Below, piece by piece: positions 21,943-33,141 of a stretch of DNA of 64,000 bases. The DNA comes from Cryphonectria parasitica EP155 (taxonomy: Eukaryota; Ascomycota; Sordariomycetes; Diaporthales; Cryphonectriaceae), in the NCBI RefSeq assembly GCF_011745365.1, contig NW_024468911.1:1482759-1546758 (forward strand). The letters are read 5' to 3'. The number at the start of each line of letters is the position of its first letter. The stretch's first letter is position 1. Both the position numbers and the translations under genes were made by a program. The notes beneath the pieces were generated by a model, which worked only from the letters and a program-made list of their open reading frames with translations, did not search any database and had not been told where the DNA came from.

Positions 21943-23618
21943 TTAGTAAGATTTGGATATTTGCACCACGCCATGTTCAGCCGACCCAACTTCTGCCCAG
22001 GTCTCTATCTCCACTAGCATCTGCTCTTCATACAATCCAGCTTGTATCAGCGTGTTCGCCGGCAAGATCCCTGCACATTTCATCCTCCAGCCGTGCTCCC
22101 TACTCACTACATCGGCATCTTGAGCATCTCGCAAGATTACTCGCGTCCTAACAATGTCACTCATGGATGAGCCGAGGGCCTTGAGTGCCCCCTCGACTAT
22201 GTCCAGGACCCAGACTGCCTGGCTGGCGGCCGAAGCACCACCCACGCAAGAAAGTGATGAGATGCTGGGCGGTGGGTTGGCTGTGGTTCCCGAGATGTGA
22301 ATGCGTGGTCCTATACGCACGGCGCGGCAATACCCCTACGAAGATTTCTTTGAGTGCTGTGGAACCACAAGAGTTAAGAGTGGCACGGACGAACTCACAC
22401 AAATGGGCTCCCATTTACTTCCTGTCATATATTCCACGCTTTGGCCTTTTTCGATGGCTTCCCTGACCCTTCGAGCTTGGTCTGTCTGGGCCAAATGATG
22501 GCTTAAATCGCCCGCAGCGGTGAGAAATGGTGGCCGTCGATACTCGTCGCCACTGTCACCGGGAATGTCCTTCAACCCTTCCTGAGCCCTTGCGATGAGA
22601 GCTCGATCCTCCGAGTCAAGCTGGAAGGAGAAGACGCCTAGGATCTTCTCGGCATACGCCCCCGAGTCTGCGTTGAGCCTTGTTCCGACGATCACGGCCC
22701 TGACGCCTGGGATGTCGAGCACCCACCTCGTCGCAACTGCTGCCACAGACACCCCATGCTTCCTTGCCACGGCGTCCAAGGCCCTGAGGACAGCCTGAAA
22801 AGGACCCCAGCCGCCAGCAGCATTGATAAAACGGAGATATTTGCGTAGCGACCAGTTCAGCGAGCTCGGGTCAGCGGGCTGAGGCGCGTCCAGCCACTTC
22901 TCACTCAAGAAGCCTCCCAGGAGCGTCCCGTAGCAGAGAAGCCCCACATTGCGCTCTACACAGAGGGCACTCATCCGTCCACGGACAACACGCCGATCAA
23001 GCACGGAACAGGAGACCTGGTTTGTGGCGATGGGGAAGCCCGTGTCGAGCAGCATGGCCAAGTGTGCAGCGTCCACATTGGTGAGGCCGATGTGGGCTAT
23101 CTTTCCTGCGGCACGGAGATGGGTGAGGTGCGTCAGATTATGGATATACGTGTCGTCTGTGTAATCCCAGGCATGGTACTGGAGCAGCGCGATCTGTTTC
23201 TGCTGCATCCGCTCGAGAGCGCGGTCTACAGCTTCTTGGGCCCTTTGTAGGGTTTTGGTGCCGTCCTCGGCCGGGCACCACTTGGTGAACGCTGTCATCT
23301 TCCCGTTTGTGGGATGGGTGTTGTGGTGGTGGCCTACAACGAGCTCGGAATCCCCATACTGGTCGGCCATGTCGAAGCAGTCCAGACCGCTGTCGATTCT
23401 GGGGCAGATAGAGGGCACGCTCAATCTGTGGTCTCACAAGGCTTTGATGCACGCATGGGCACTTACAGAATATCCATGGCGGCAGAGGCATTTTCAATAT
23501 CCACCTTTTGATCATGTCCGCCAGCCAGCTGCCAAAGACCGTTGATTATTCGAGGAATTTCGAGGGAGCCTGCTACTATCGTCCGCTCAAGGCGAATCAT
23601 CCTGCTGTGGCTTGCCAT
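21943..23618 (-). CDS. aldo/keto reductase fused to a RidA (YjgF/UK114) domain
   Basis: Complement of exons 23618-23467, 23398-22399 and 22335-21943; 514 residues, phases 2 and 0. Residues 1 to ~340 are an aldo/keto reductase: IPRIINGLWQLAGGH opening, tetrad residues D60 and Y65 (FDMADQYG), K90 (FTKW) and H126 (LLQYHAWDY), then GKIAHIGLTN and the C-terminal cofactor region with VRAVIVGTR. Residues 385-514 are a complete RidA fold: GYCRAVRIGPRIHISGTTA, SDIVRTRVIL and EIETWAEVG. At the position of the catalytic arginine of classical RidA (R105 in E. coli, within PARS) this protein has asparagine (PANT, residue 478), so 2-iminoacid deaminase activity is not expected. The intron falls exactly between the domains. 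It may reduce a carbonyl and use the RidA part for substrate binding or trimerisation; this is inference. Confidence 0.88.
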
Positions 23619-24562
23619 GTAATAACGAGAGAGTTAAGAAAGCCGAGGAACTCAAACCAGTGGTTTCTATTCTCAAGGTCAGATACAGATGGTGAATGCT
23701 TATCTGGACTTGCTCAATGATGATGTTCTCCCTGAGCCCGCACAGGGCAAATCACTAAGTACTTTAAGCATTTATGATGTGGATCCACCAGGGCTACGTA
23801 CAGTTACGGTGAGCCAAACCCCCTTCAGCGGCTTGTTCTACAGTGGTGCATGCCGAGCGGGTTGTCGCTCTGGGGCAGGCCACCCTCTCTGCGCTGCAGG
23901 TGCTGGGACTGAGGCAAGGCCCTTTCTGCGCGATGTGCAATTCGAACTTGCTTTTGGAATTCACATATAATCCCATCAAGACTCATCAATGCGATCCTTG
24001 AACCAGGGAATTGGCCTCAACTCTGAACACCTTTCGCAACATCTCCCAGTGCCACCACGCTGGAGCACACGCGCAACAGGTAAACCCCACGGCCACGCCT
24101 ACCTATCGCCAGTCAGTATTGGATGGCTGCCTCAACAGAGGCGTGATTGTTAGTTTTCAGGTTGACGCAGTCAGAAAGACTCTTCACCAACAGCTCTTCA
24201 GCTGACTAGCGGGTTGGAAAAGAATGCATGGCGGGTTTCTAGACGTTGCCTCTATCAAAATGTGTAACTCTAATGATAGGAATAATGGAAGTATCCAGTG
24301 ACTCCCTATCGAATACTCTTTGATGGCACGACATGTTCCATCTCCCACAATCTCAGCCCCTACCGCTCCGGAACCCACCGTCGAAAGCCTGTATTCTGCG
24401 CTCTTTCTCCCTTTAAGTTATGTTCTCTTTAGTTATATTCTCCTGAGCCGTTGTCTTGTGCACCTAGGTTGTCATTTCCTCATCGATGCCTCCAGGGAAT
24501 CAAAAGAAGGGGTAAAAGGAAAGGACCAAGGCTCGTCGCCATTCATCGTTCCTTTTTCGAGA
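23619..24562. other. intergenic, no gene recognised
   Basis: Promoter side of the AKR-RidA gene and 3' side of the flavocytochrome gene, both on the - strand. The frames present are short and show no family motif. Confidence 0.6.
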
Positions 24563-26257
24563 CTAGAGACGGCTCAAGATGGATGGAAGCTCAGGTCGCC
24601 ACATGTTGTTGATAAGAGGCTGAGCATTCACCATTTCAGGCCGGAGCTGGTCGATCGCAGTGACGCCCAGCAGCGCCATGCCGATGGTGAGCTCTTCGGT
24701 GAGGACTAGACAATTCACACGCCCGAGGATGTCAGCAGCCGCACGATACAGTCTGATCAGCGCTCACCATAAGCTTGACGCAAAAAAAAAAAACCATATA
24801 TCAGCACTTACTGTCGACCAGCTTCTGCACTCCTGCTGAGCCATAAGCAGCCATGGCGTAGAGGAATGGCCGTCCGAAACCCACAGCAGTGGCGCCCAGC
24901 GCCAGGGCCTTGAGGATATCAGCACCGTCTCGGCAACCACCATCTATATACACCTCCAGCTTCTCGAGGACCTCTGGGCAGTATGCCCTGATCTCCAGCA
25001 GCGTGGCCAGCCCGTTCGGGGCGGAATGTTGCTGCCGACCCCCGTGATTACTGAGCAGGATACCCTGACAGTCGTTCTCGGCAGCCAGCCTTGCGTCTTC
25101 GGCCGTCTGGATGCCCTTTAGGACGATGGGACCAGACCACTCCTTTCGGATCCACTCCAGGTCCTCCCAGTTGACCATGGGACTCAGCTGCCCGGGGACA
25201 GGGCGCGCACCCACCGCAGGAGCGTACTTGTTCTCGTTGCCTTCTGCTCCGGCGGGCTGCGAGGTGGTGCTGTGGTCTTTTCCGTCTTCCAGAGACTCTT
25301 CTGCCTGCTTACGACGGTCCGCTGTCCTCTTGCCAAGGACGTTCGTGTCAACGGTGATGAACAGGCCCCTGTAGCCGGCCTCTTTAACTCTCTGTACGAG
25401 CTCGACGGCCTTTTGCCTGTCCGTCGGGATGTACAGCTGGAAGAACAACCTCGCCGGGTTCTCCTCGGCCCCGCCCACTTTTACGAGCTCCTGGGCATGG
25501 AAGTCCATAATGTCCCCCCACGTCTTGGAGCTGGCCGTAGAGATGACGGCGTGCACGCCCTTGCGCACCAGACCATGCATCATCTCTATCTCCGCGCCGG
25601 GGTGCGCCATGCCCATCGTCCCCGTGGCCCCGACAAAGAACGGCACGACGGATGGGTGGCCCAGGAACGAGGTGCGCGCCGACACGCTCGCGACGTTGCG
25701 CATGACGCGCGGGCGGAACGTCACCTGGCCCCATGAGTCGAGGTTGCCCTGCATCGAGTGGCCCGAGTTGGCGCTGCTCGAGATGTAGGTCCATGACCGC
25801 CGGTTCAGGACCTTCTTGGCCTCGGAGCGAAAGTCGGATGCACGCACACATAAGGCTAGTGGGCGCACCTTCTTGCTGTCGGCGGCGGCGGCGGTGGTTA
25901 CGGCCTCAGGTACCGCAATGCTGAGCGCCTTGGCTGTAGAGGGGTCTAGCTCGCCGAGGTTGCTGCCGTCTGGCAGGTCCTGGAGGACCTCTACCGAGTG
26001 AATCTTGTCAAATTCTGGTGTAGCGTCCTGATCCAGTAGGAATAATAATTAATCATTTGATACAGCTGCGCAAGTGGGGAATGACTTGTACTGGCGAAGC
26101 ATGAATAAAAACTCACAGCTCCAGCTTGTCTGAGCAAGATCGCACGACCTCCTGGGTGCTTGTCTAGGAATTTGGTCACATCATAGACTCTGCCGTGTAT
26201 AACCATCCAGCACGAGTCTGGGGCCTTGTGCTTGGCCACCTCAGAGCCGCTCAACAT
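24563..26257 (-). CDS. flavocytochrome b2-like FMN-dependent 2-hydroxy-acid (L-lactate) dehydrogenase
   Basis: Complement of exons 26257-26117, 26027-24812 and 24705-24563; 499 residues, phases 0 and 1. Residues 1-75 are a cytochrome b5 domain with haem-ligand histidines in FLDKHPGG (H34) and FDKIHS (H57). The FMN barrel follows: RSWTYISSSAN, FFVGATGTMGMAHPGAE, QLYIPTDRQK, ITVDTNVLGKR, PIVLKGIQTAEDA, the active-site SNHGGRQ (near residue 374) and IDGGCRDGADILKALALGA with GRPFLY. The end VQKLVDILTEELTIGMALLGV and PLINNMWRPELP is typical of Cyb2. Unlike yeast Cyb2 (about 590 residues) there is no N-terminal presequence, so mitochondrial intermembrane location is not supported. An insert of about 30 residues after LGKR (EESLEDGKDHSTTSQ) corresponds to the variable loop 4. 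Substrate could be L-lactate, mandelate or another 2-hydroxy acid. Confidence 0.92.
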
Positions 26258-27018
26258 GATGGTGTCGGTGTTGAAGTCGTTGTTTTTCGGAGATCTGTTG
26301 AGTTGGAGAATTTACGCTACCGTCGTGATGATTTCAAATCTGAGGGCGGCAATTATGGCCAGACATTGCCTTGCTTGACTTTGAGCTTCATGTAGATGAG
26401 ACAAAAGTCGGAGGAGGTAGAGAAATATGAATGGGAATAAAAGAGATATCCGACAAGAGTCTGGTGTGTATGATTGATGAAATCGCTATTACCGTTAGAC
26501 GGGGCTGGTATTGATATGCGGGGAAGGATGCGAACCCGGCGCAGGAAGGGCGGCGGAAGAAGTTGGGGAAGGGGAGAGGGGGATAATCAAAACAGATATT
26601 TTGAGGGGCTATCTATCATGATCTCCTCAAGTTAGAACCTCCTCTTCTTCAAAGTTTCCCTTTTCTTCGCCCCATATGAAACATTTGGCCATGATAAAAC
26701 TTGCAGAGCCGTCCTATAATGCGAGTTTCTGTCATAAGTAAATACCAATCAGCACATTTCGGATACAAGTATGAGCACGGAGAATCCTAGCACCTCAGTT
26801 CGTGGAATCGTGGTGTAATTTGAAAATATTGGAGCCTTGATTCTTGAGACCATGCTGGGCAAATCATCAAGACATGCAAGCAAGTCACGCTATGGAGAGT
26901 CGGAGTAACGCAAATTGTCTACCTAATGATAGGTCGCTCCACTGCCTGAGTACCTATACTGACCCATATTTCCGTGCTCGTCTGCTCCTTGCTCCGCGCA
27001 TATGCTAGGGCTGGTGTC
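26258..27018. other. intergenic, no gene recognised
   Basis: AT-richer stretch between the start of the flavocytochrome gene and the end of the esterase gene, both on the - strand. It must contain the flavocytochrome promoter. No open frame of note is seen. Confidence 0.6.
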
Positions 27019-28472
27019 CTATGTACTCGCTGACGTCCAGGTCTTACTCCATGTGCCGTTCCCACTAACAATGTTCACAAACTCCTGCGCAATGATTCGA
27101 TCCGTCTGTTCTGAGGGGTGCAGTGTGTCGTACCACATGTAGCTGTCCCGTACGGATGAGTTGTCACAGGGACTACCGCATTGAGCAATGGACGAGGTCA
27201 CGTTCAGAGGCACCGTGCCATTGAGGTACTCTGATGGGTTGTGCCAGATGTCGCTCAGCTATATAAATTTTGTAAGCATTCATAAAGCATAAATAATTCA
27301 GGAAGTCAATAGCATGAACGAGGGCTTGCCCTTACCAGTGCGTGAACATCGTATATCGTAAATGAACTCTCGGGATATCGATCAGAGATCAAAACTTCAT
27401 ACGGCGACTGGAAGTTGTAGATCGAGTTGACGAGTGCAACATACTCGCGCATCTTTTCGCTTACAAGTGTTCTGCCATTCCCGCCAGTGAGTTATTTATT
27501 TTGCTGAGGCAGACCACACAAGACGGAGATGAGATACAGACAACAAGTAGGAAGAAAGGCACGTACACGTTGGTGCTGTATTGATCCTCGTTCAGCCAAT
27601 AGTGAGAATCAATCACCCCTCCGTTCTCTGGCAGGGCGTACATCGGAGTATAGTCGAGAGGCGCTATGTTCAGGAGCACAAAATTGCGTGCCCCTACCCC
27701 GTACAATACATCGAGCTGCTCATAGACGCAGCTGATGTAGTCCAGGATCGTCAGGTTCAGTCGATTGTCCGTGAAGAATGCAGCTATCTTCGAGTTAGGA
27801 AAAGCTGCCTGTAGGCATTAAGACAGATGAAGGAAGAAGAAAAGCACTCACCTGGGCCGAGATCATTGGTGCCAATCCAAATTGCACTGTTCCCAAGGAT
27901 TCAGTAAAAGTATCGCCTCACTGACGGAAAACCAAGAAAAAGGTCTGCCTACTAGATTGTCTCATTGGCCGAGTCAACCAGGGATCCATTGCCGACGTAC
28001 GCGTTGTCTTCGAGAAACAAAGGCACCTGGTTTTGTTTTACACCATTTCGAGTCGATGGAGAGAAGTAAGTATCACAAACAGCTCCCGAGACTGCATAAT
28101 CGTAAAGGTTGATCCCGGTGTATTGTTGTATGTACTCGGTCCAGATTCGGCCGCCGGTCGTGGTATCATTGGACTGCAGATAGATTATCTGTATTAGCCG
28201 TGATTCTTTAGCTGGCTTTGATGAATGTGCCTCTCACAATGCTTCCGTCCGGCTCTGGAGTGTACGAGTAGACACCGTCGTCTGTGTAAGAATCGCCAAA
28301 GACGCTGCAGATGTCGAGATATAATTAGAGTTGTTACTTGAATGAAGTTCCCGCACATTGAGCTTTCGTACACTAGACTTGAAAATGAATCCAGAGTGGG
28401 TGAACCGATCAGAGCGGCCGCGACAGGGCTGCTCAAAACGCGAAGCAACAAGCAGATACGAAAGACCCTCAT
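27019..28472 (-). CDS. secreted GDSL/SGNH esterase, CE16-like acetylesterase
   Basis: Seven exons on the complement: 28472-28372, 28304-28238, 28173-27953, 27886-27852, 27804-27567, 27471-27336 and 27258-27019; 345 residues, all phases consistent. A signal peptide occupies roughly residues 1-20 (RICLLLRVLSSPVAAA). SGNH blocks are clear: block I VVFGDSYTD with nucleophile S39, GGRIWTEYIQQYTG, block III WIGTNDLG (N137), and block V YDTLHPSEQ with D310 and H313. Several N-x-S/T sequons (SNDTT, NGSL, NLTI, NGTV, NVTS, NGTW) fit a secreted glycoprotein. Carbohydrate esterase family 16 enzymes deacetylate xylo-oligosaccharides and other plant-derived sugars extracellularly. One exon is only 35 nt. 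The family call is strong; the exact substrate is inferred. Confidence 0.88.
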
Positions 28473-29227
28473 TTTCTAGAAGTCTCGTGCGAATGGCAGA
28501 ATTCTCTCAAGCGGCAGCACGGAACGTTCAACCATGGAGGGCGATCTTTAATGTAAATCTATCAATTGGGGTCCTCTCTTGACAGCGATTTATCCTACAT
28601 ATCCGGTCGGCGACTCGATCGAAAAGACTTTTTCCTTTTCGTGGAATTATTACTTGACGACAAATAGCATTCAGCCGGTGAGCCTTGTTGGCACTTGTCC
28701 CAAACCAGGCCTTTTGCGCTCAGTCTTCTCGGGATATGTACTAACGAGTACGACTCTGAAGCGGAGAAAATGGGAGTTTACTTTTTCGGAAGTGTTGATC
28801 ACATAATTATCTATTTACAAACATACTTATCGAGCATTATGGTATAAATACTGAATATAATGTCTCCATGCTCATGACTACCTGACTACATTCTACAACA
28901 TAACGACAGAGTGCGGAAAAGAATGCTCCAGTGTAAACTAAAATCTGCGACAGAATACTCGAACTTTGCATGACGTTCAATGTTCTCCGAGTTAGCAAAT
29001 TACTTAGACACTTAGTCGAATTACCCCCCATTTCAGTCTCCTTAAGTCACAATTACAGTGTGATGCGCCCTGGTGTCTCCGAACTCGGCAGTAAGAGCAA
29101 TGCGTCATGGAAGCTTTACCCAGACTTATTCCCGATCAATACCACATATACCACGTCTCTGTAAAATCACATGCCTCCATTACGAGTGTATACTTTTCCT
29201 CTGTGAAGACTCTACTTGATTCCCATA
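28473..29227. other. intergenic, divergent promoter region of esterase and VOC genes
   Basis: An AT-rich 755-bp stretch separates the start of the - strand esterase gene from the start of the + strand VOC gene, so both promoters should lie here. No gene-like frame is seen. Confidence 0.6.
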
Positions 29228-29650
29228 ATGTCAAAATCCTTGGCCATTGTCAAGTCTCTGGACCACCTGGTCCTGACCTGCGCCAGTGTGCCAGCGACCA
29301 TCAGCTGGTACAGCAGATACCTCGGCATGAAGCCCGAAACATTCACGCCGCCGTCAGATCCGGCAATCCAGCGTCACGCTTTGAAGTTTGGGTCGCAAAA
29401 AATCAATCTGCACCAGAAGGGCAAGGAGTTCGAGCCCAAGGCCGCGACCGCCCTGCCGGGGACCGCTGACGTGTGCTTTCTGGTGGGCGACGAGTCGAAA
29501 CTGGATAACCTGGTGCAAGAGTTTCACAAAGAGGGGATCGAGGTGCTCGAGGGGCAACAGGTCGTTCCTCGTACCGGAGCACGAGGCAAACTTAGGAGCA
29601 TCTACGTCAGAGATCCAGATGGCAACCTGGTCGAGTTAGTGGCCACATGA
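29228..29650 (+). CDS. VOC/glyoxalase-fold protein (GLOD5-like)
   Basis: A single exon gives 140 residues, the usual size of a one-unit VOC protein. The pattern is complete: KSLDHLVLTC with metal-ligand histidine H13, WYSRYLGM helix, HALKFGSQKINLHQ with H62, TADVCFLV, and YVRDPDGNLVELV with E136. The start ATG at 29228 is preferred over the in-frame upstream non-ATG codons because MSKSLAIVKSLDH matches family N-termini. Such proteins are related to glyoxalase I and dioxygenases; eukaryotic GLOD5-type members have no established substrate. It sits in an accessory stretch between the esterase gene and a pseudogene. Confidence 0.88.
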   Translation: MSKSLAIVKSLDHLVLTCASVPATISWYSRYLGMKPETFTPPSDPAIQRHALKFGSQKINLHQKGKEFEPKAATALPGTADVCFLVGDESKLDNLVQEFHKEGIEVLEGQQVVPRTGARGKLRSIYVRDPDGNLVELVAT

Positions 29651-30214
29651 ATGAGTGTTTTGAACAAACGCTTTCAAGTATTTGCTAGTTGTCTGGATGA
29701 AGGCTAACTCGCCTGAGAAGGCTGTCACAGTATGTCGACTAACGTGGATGATATCTCCAAGTACCACCGGCATCTAGAGTTATATCCGAACAGATGAGAT
29801 ATACTGAAGGCTGTCCCTCCTCTCGAATTTGTAGAGTGAGGATGCCATTGTGGCCTTTCAAACCAAACAACATCAAACAACATGAACCTTGTTCTACCTT
29901 TGCTGGCTTTCAATCCTACATGGAATCTAAACGAAAATCAAATGTAGATCATAAGCAATGACTGTCGAATAAACATGTTCCTGCTTCGTTGGACTTCACA
30001 CACTCACATCCATCCTTGCCGACGCAGTGATGAATGGACTCATAACACCCACGTTTCCCCTCCAAGGACTGACATTGTCTTTGAGGTTTAAGTCTAGATA
30101 GAGCGCAGCCATTGCGACCTGCAGCCACGGCGACAGCACCAACCATCAACAAGAGTGCGATCATCAAATAAACATTGTGCATATAGACAGTCGTCCAGTC
30201 ACCCCTCACCCCTG
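29651..30214. other. intergenic, no gene recognised
   Basis: A cysteine-containing 94-residue frame on the - strand (29949-30233) has a hydrophobic segment and then a Cys-rich tail, but it runs out of the pseudogene described next and has no family signature. It is not called. Confidence 0.45.
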
Positions 30215-30565
30215 GCCGCAGAGAACACATCATTTGCGTTCAGATTGCCCGTCTTCTTCTCATCCAGGACGCTCCATATGTGAAACTGTCCCATGAAAGA
30301 CTCGACGGTGTTGCGATAGTCGAGGATCTGCAGCAAAGGCTCGAAATACATAGACCGCAATGTCTTCTCCGGGGGAGAGAGGCCTCATCGTAGCCAACTA
30401 AGAGATGCTTTCCACCAGGGGTCAGCCAGACATCAGCCTCTGTGCCCGCTGCGCCCAGCCATTAAGGCCGTGAACAGAGGGTTTTCACACCAATAGTCGT
30501 TGTGTGAGCGACGCAGCTTCGGAAAGACCGAGTCTGAGAAGTTTTGCTTCCACATCGAGTCGGTT
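30215..30565 (-). pseudogene. relic of an AIM6-like PLC-fold phosphodiesterase
   Basis: Read on the complement from about 30565, three frames must be joined to recover family sequence. The first gives WKQNFSDSVFPKLRRSHNDYW and PLFTALMAG. The second gives GTEADVWLTPGG and HLLVGYDEASLS. The third gives EKTLRSMYFEPLLQILD. S-H-N-D-Y-W, then EADVWL, then L(Y)xxPLLxIL is the start of AIM6/glycerophosphodiesterase-like proteins. The first shift falls in a CCC run (30454-30456) and the second in a GGGGG run (30371-30375); each is a one-base gain. The rest of the enzyme, including its C-terminal half, is missing. Decay is likely, but homopolymer sequencing errors in a short remnant are an alternative for the two shifts. 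Confidence 0.72.
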
Positions 30566-33141
30566 GTGCCGTTCTGTGAGGCGCGGGTCTGGGAAGTCGG
30601 CGTACCGTCATGTCTTCGAGAGCAGGGGGTTTTCGATAACGAGAACTACGAAGAACATGAATCTGCCAATGGTATCAGGTTGAGCTGCAGTGCTCATGAT
30701 CAAGTTTGGAACCTCTGCAAGGCGTCTGAGCCCCGGGTCGACCTACATGGCTATACCACACCCAATTAGCAGTCGCCTATCCAGGACACGATATCACAGT
30801 CGCAGTTCGGGGTTTTCAGCCTCTCGACGCATGTATTCCATGCCGCACTGTGCCGTCCTTCTATTCGGTTGATTGGGAAGATGACTTGGAGGACGTTATC
30901 ATGGTTGAGGGGCAGCATGGGCTTGATCTGCCGTGCGGTAGACCAGTTGTGAGAGAGGCATTATTTTTTCAACGGCAACGGAATTTATTGAGATAGAATG
31001 AAGTGAAAATAAAAGCAACACCAGCGAGCTGAATTTCTGTGTACATTTTTGGGTCTTGCGGCACCCTTTGTTATGCTCAGGCTGAAAGGCGGAGTTGCCG
31101 ATGAATGATGCGGCTGTGTTTGTCTCATAATCTTGCCCGTCAGGCTTTCTTTCGGGTTGCCTTGCAGGTCTCGAGACCAAAGTTACGGCACAGCCAACTA
31201 AGTATTTCTTTCACTCACTATCACTGCACATAAGGACTTACATAGGCTGTGGTTGTTAAACGCGCGGCACCGCTGGAGTGTGTGCTGCCCATAGAGCCCG
31301 GCAAAACACCTATAAGCGCCGGTGTAACCAGACTAGGCACCGATGACGATGGTCACGACAACCTCATATTGGGTTTGGGAATTGCTAAGATGATAGAAAT
31401 GTTACTTCATTGTATATTTCCAAAAATAGTAGTGTACCGAGCGATTCAGACCGAAACCCGATGACCTAGAGTGCCAGCTATCGAACGTGGACGGTAAGGT
31501 GAGGGCATGAATATTTTAGCGACCTAATCCGAGTCACGTCTGCTAATTGACCACTACAGTCAAAATGTGTTTGCTCAAGCCTCATATAGACTAAGGACGC
31601 AGACGAAATTTCCCCCAATAATATAATTGAAAGCCTACTTTTCAAACATCACTCTCTTCTCGTGCGGTAGAGGCTGATAAATCCCTCCCTCCCTCTCCTC
31701 GGAGTTGTGTTGATATCAGCTTGGTGTAAATTTAAGCCACAACCGAACGATCCGTGAGGTGAGATCTTAGGACATCCAGTATCATCCTTGCGACCAGAGC
31801 GCAGGTCCTCTCGCGGAGGGCCCCCTAGTGCTAGCTCGAAACCCGCCACTCTGGCACCCGAGTCGCTCCCCCCGGCGCAGTGCTGAAGAAAAACATTGAA
31901 AGGTGCGCAAAAAGGCTGTGTGTTGGTCGACACCAATCGGAAACAGCTCCACATGCATCGTCGCTCCACTTAGCCCAGGAAGCTTTCCTACCATAGTATG
32001 TCCACAGTCATACGCCAAGACAAGTAGATTTGTTTGGCCATGTTCAGGGTATGAACATGCCAATTCTTAATTCTCAACAACAGATAGATAAGCTTGTGCC
32101 AAATCCCTTGCTTCAGGCAATTTCCGCATGCCGGCGCGGTTCGGGAATACCTGTAAACGAACAGCTCGTCTGGAAAGCTACGAGCATTCTGGGCCATTGC
32201 TACCTACTTTTTAAGTATGCATATGTCTCGGCATATGTTTACGCATACATGTCTTATTTTTCAGTGCATGTTTATATCATTATTACCAACTGCTACATAA
32301 TAGTACAGTGCTCAGGCTGGGCCCCACAAATGCGGATGATGGGAGAGATCTCGCGCACGAGCAGTGGGGCATTATCACGGGCAGTAATATACTATGGTCT
32401 GTCCTCGAACGAGACTTGCAACTTGGCTGCGGGTCTGGCTGCGCCTGGGCTAACTTAGCTTCTCCATTAGAGACGAACTGATCGGAGCTGGGCTCATGGC
32501 TGGCTTGGAAATCTGCTTGCAGTCGTTCTCCTGAGGGCACTGATTCATTCGGGGCTAGCTAGATTTTCGACGCTCGGCCTGGCCCCTAGCTTTCATAGGA
32601 TGACGAGAGCCATACGCGAGTAAACTGGGGGGTTCCTTGAGGGCTTACAATTCCCTTTGTTCCTTTGCGCTGGTACCAGTTAAGTAGCTTAAACCCCCAC
32701 TGCTTTGCATGATTTACAGATTTCATTCCCCCACGAGCCTTGAGGAAAATGGAAGCGAGGGTTGTCCTCTTGTCGTTACTCCCAAGGTCAAAGCGTAACT
32801 TATGCATTGGCACCACTAAGTATGCCAATACTGTAGGTTCAACGCGACCCAGGGTATCATTGAACCCAGTTCTGGTCCCTGTTTGATCTGTCATAAGTTT
32901 GTTCTCATACCCAGATCTCACAGATCTTGTCACATTCTGCCTCGGTTCGGTTCTCCTTGGTACGACATCGTCGTCGTCAGCGTCGTCGTCGTCGTCGACA
33001 GATCCGCCTCTGGCTGCATCCAACGACCCGGACTCCAGATTGGCTGAACTATTCCGGTCTTGCAGTGGCTAGTCGGATTGCTTCAGGATTCCCAGCACAC
33101 ATGTGCAACAGGTCGAGGTGGGATCGTCAACATCTGACAAG
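30566..33141. other. intergenic, no gene recognised
   Basis: Two and a half kilobases with scattered short frames on both strands and no family motif. Near the right end a (GTC)n microsatellite (about 32968-32999) lies in the promoter or 5' leader of the receptor gene. Confidence 0.55.

Noticed and set aside
29949..30233. 94-residue Cys-containing frame with a hydrophobic segment
   Set aside because: It overlaps the end of the AIM6-like relic and lacks a signal-peptide-type start; likely chance.
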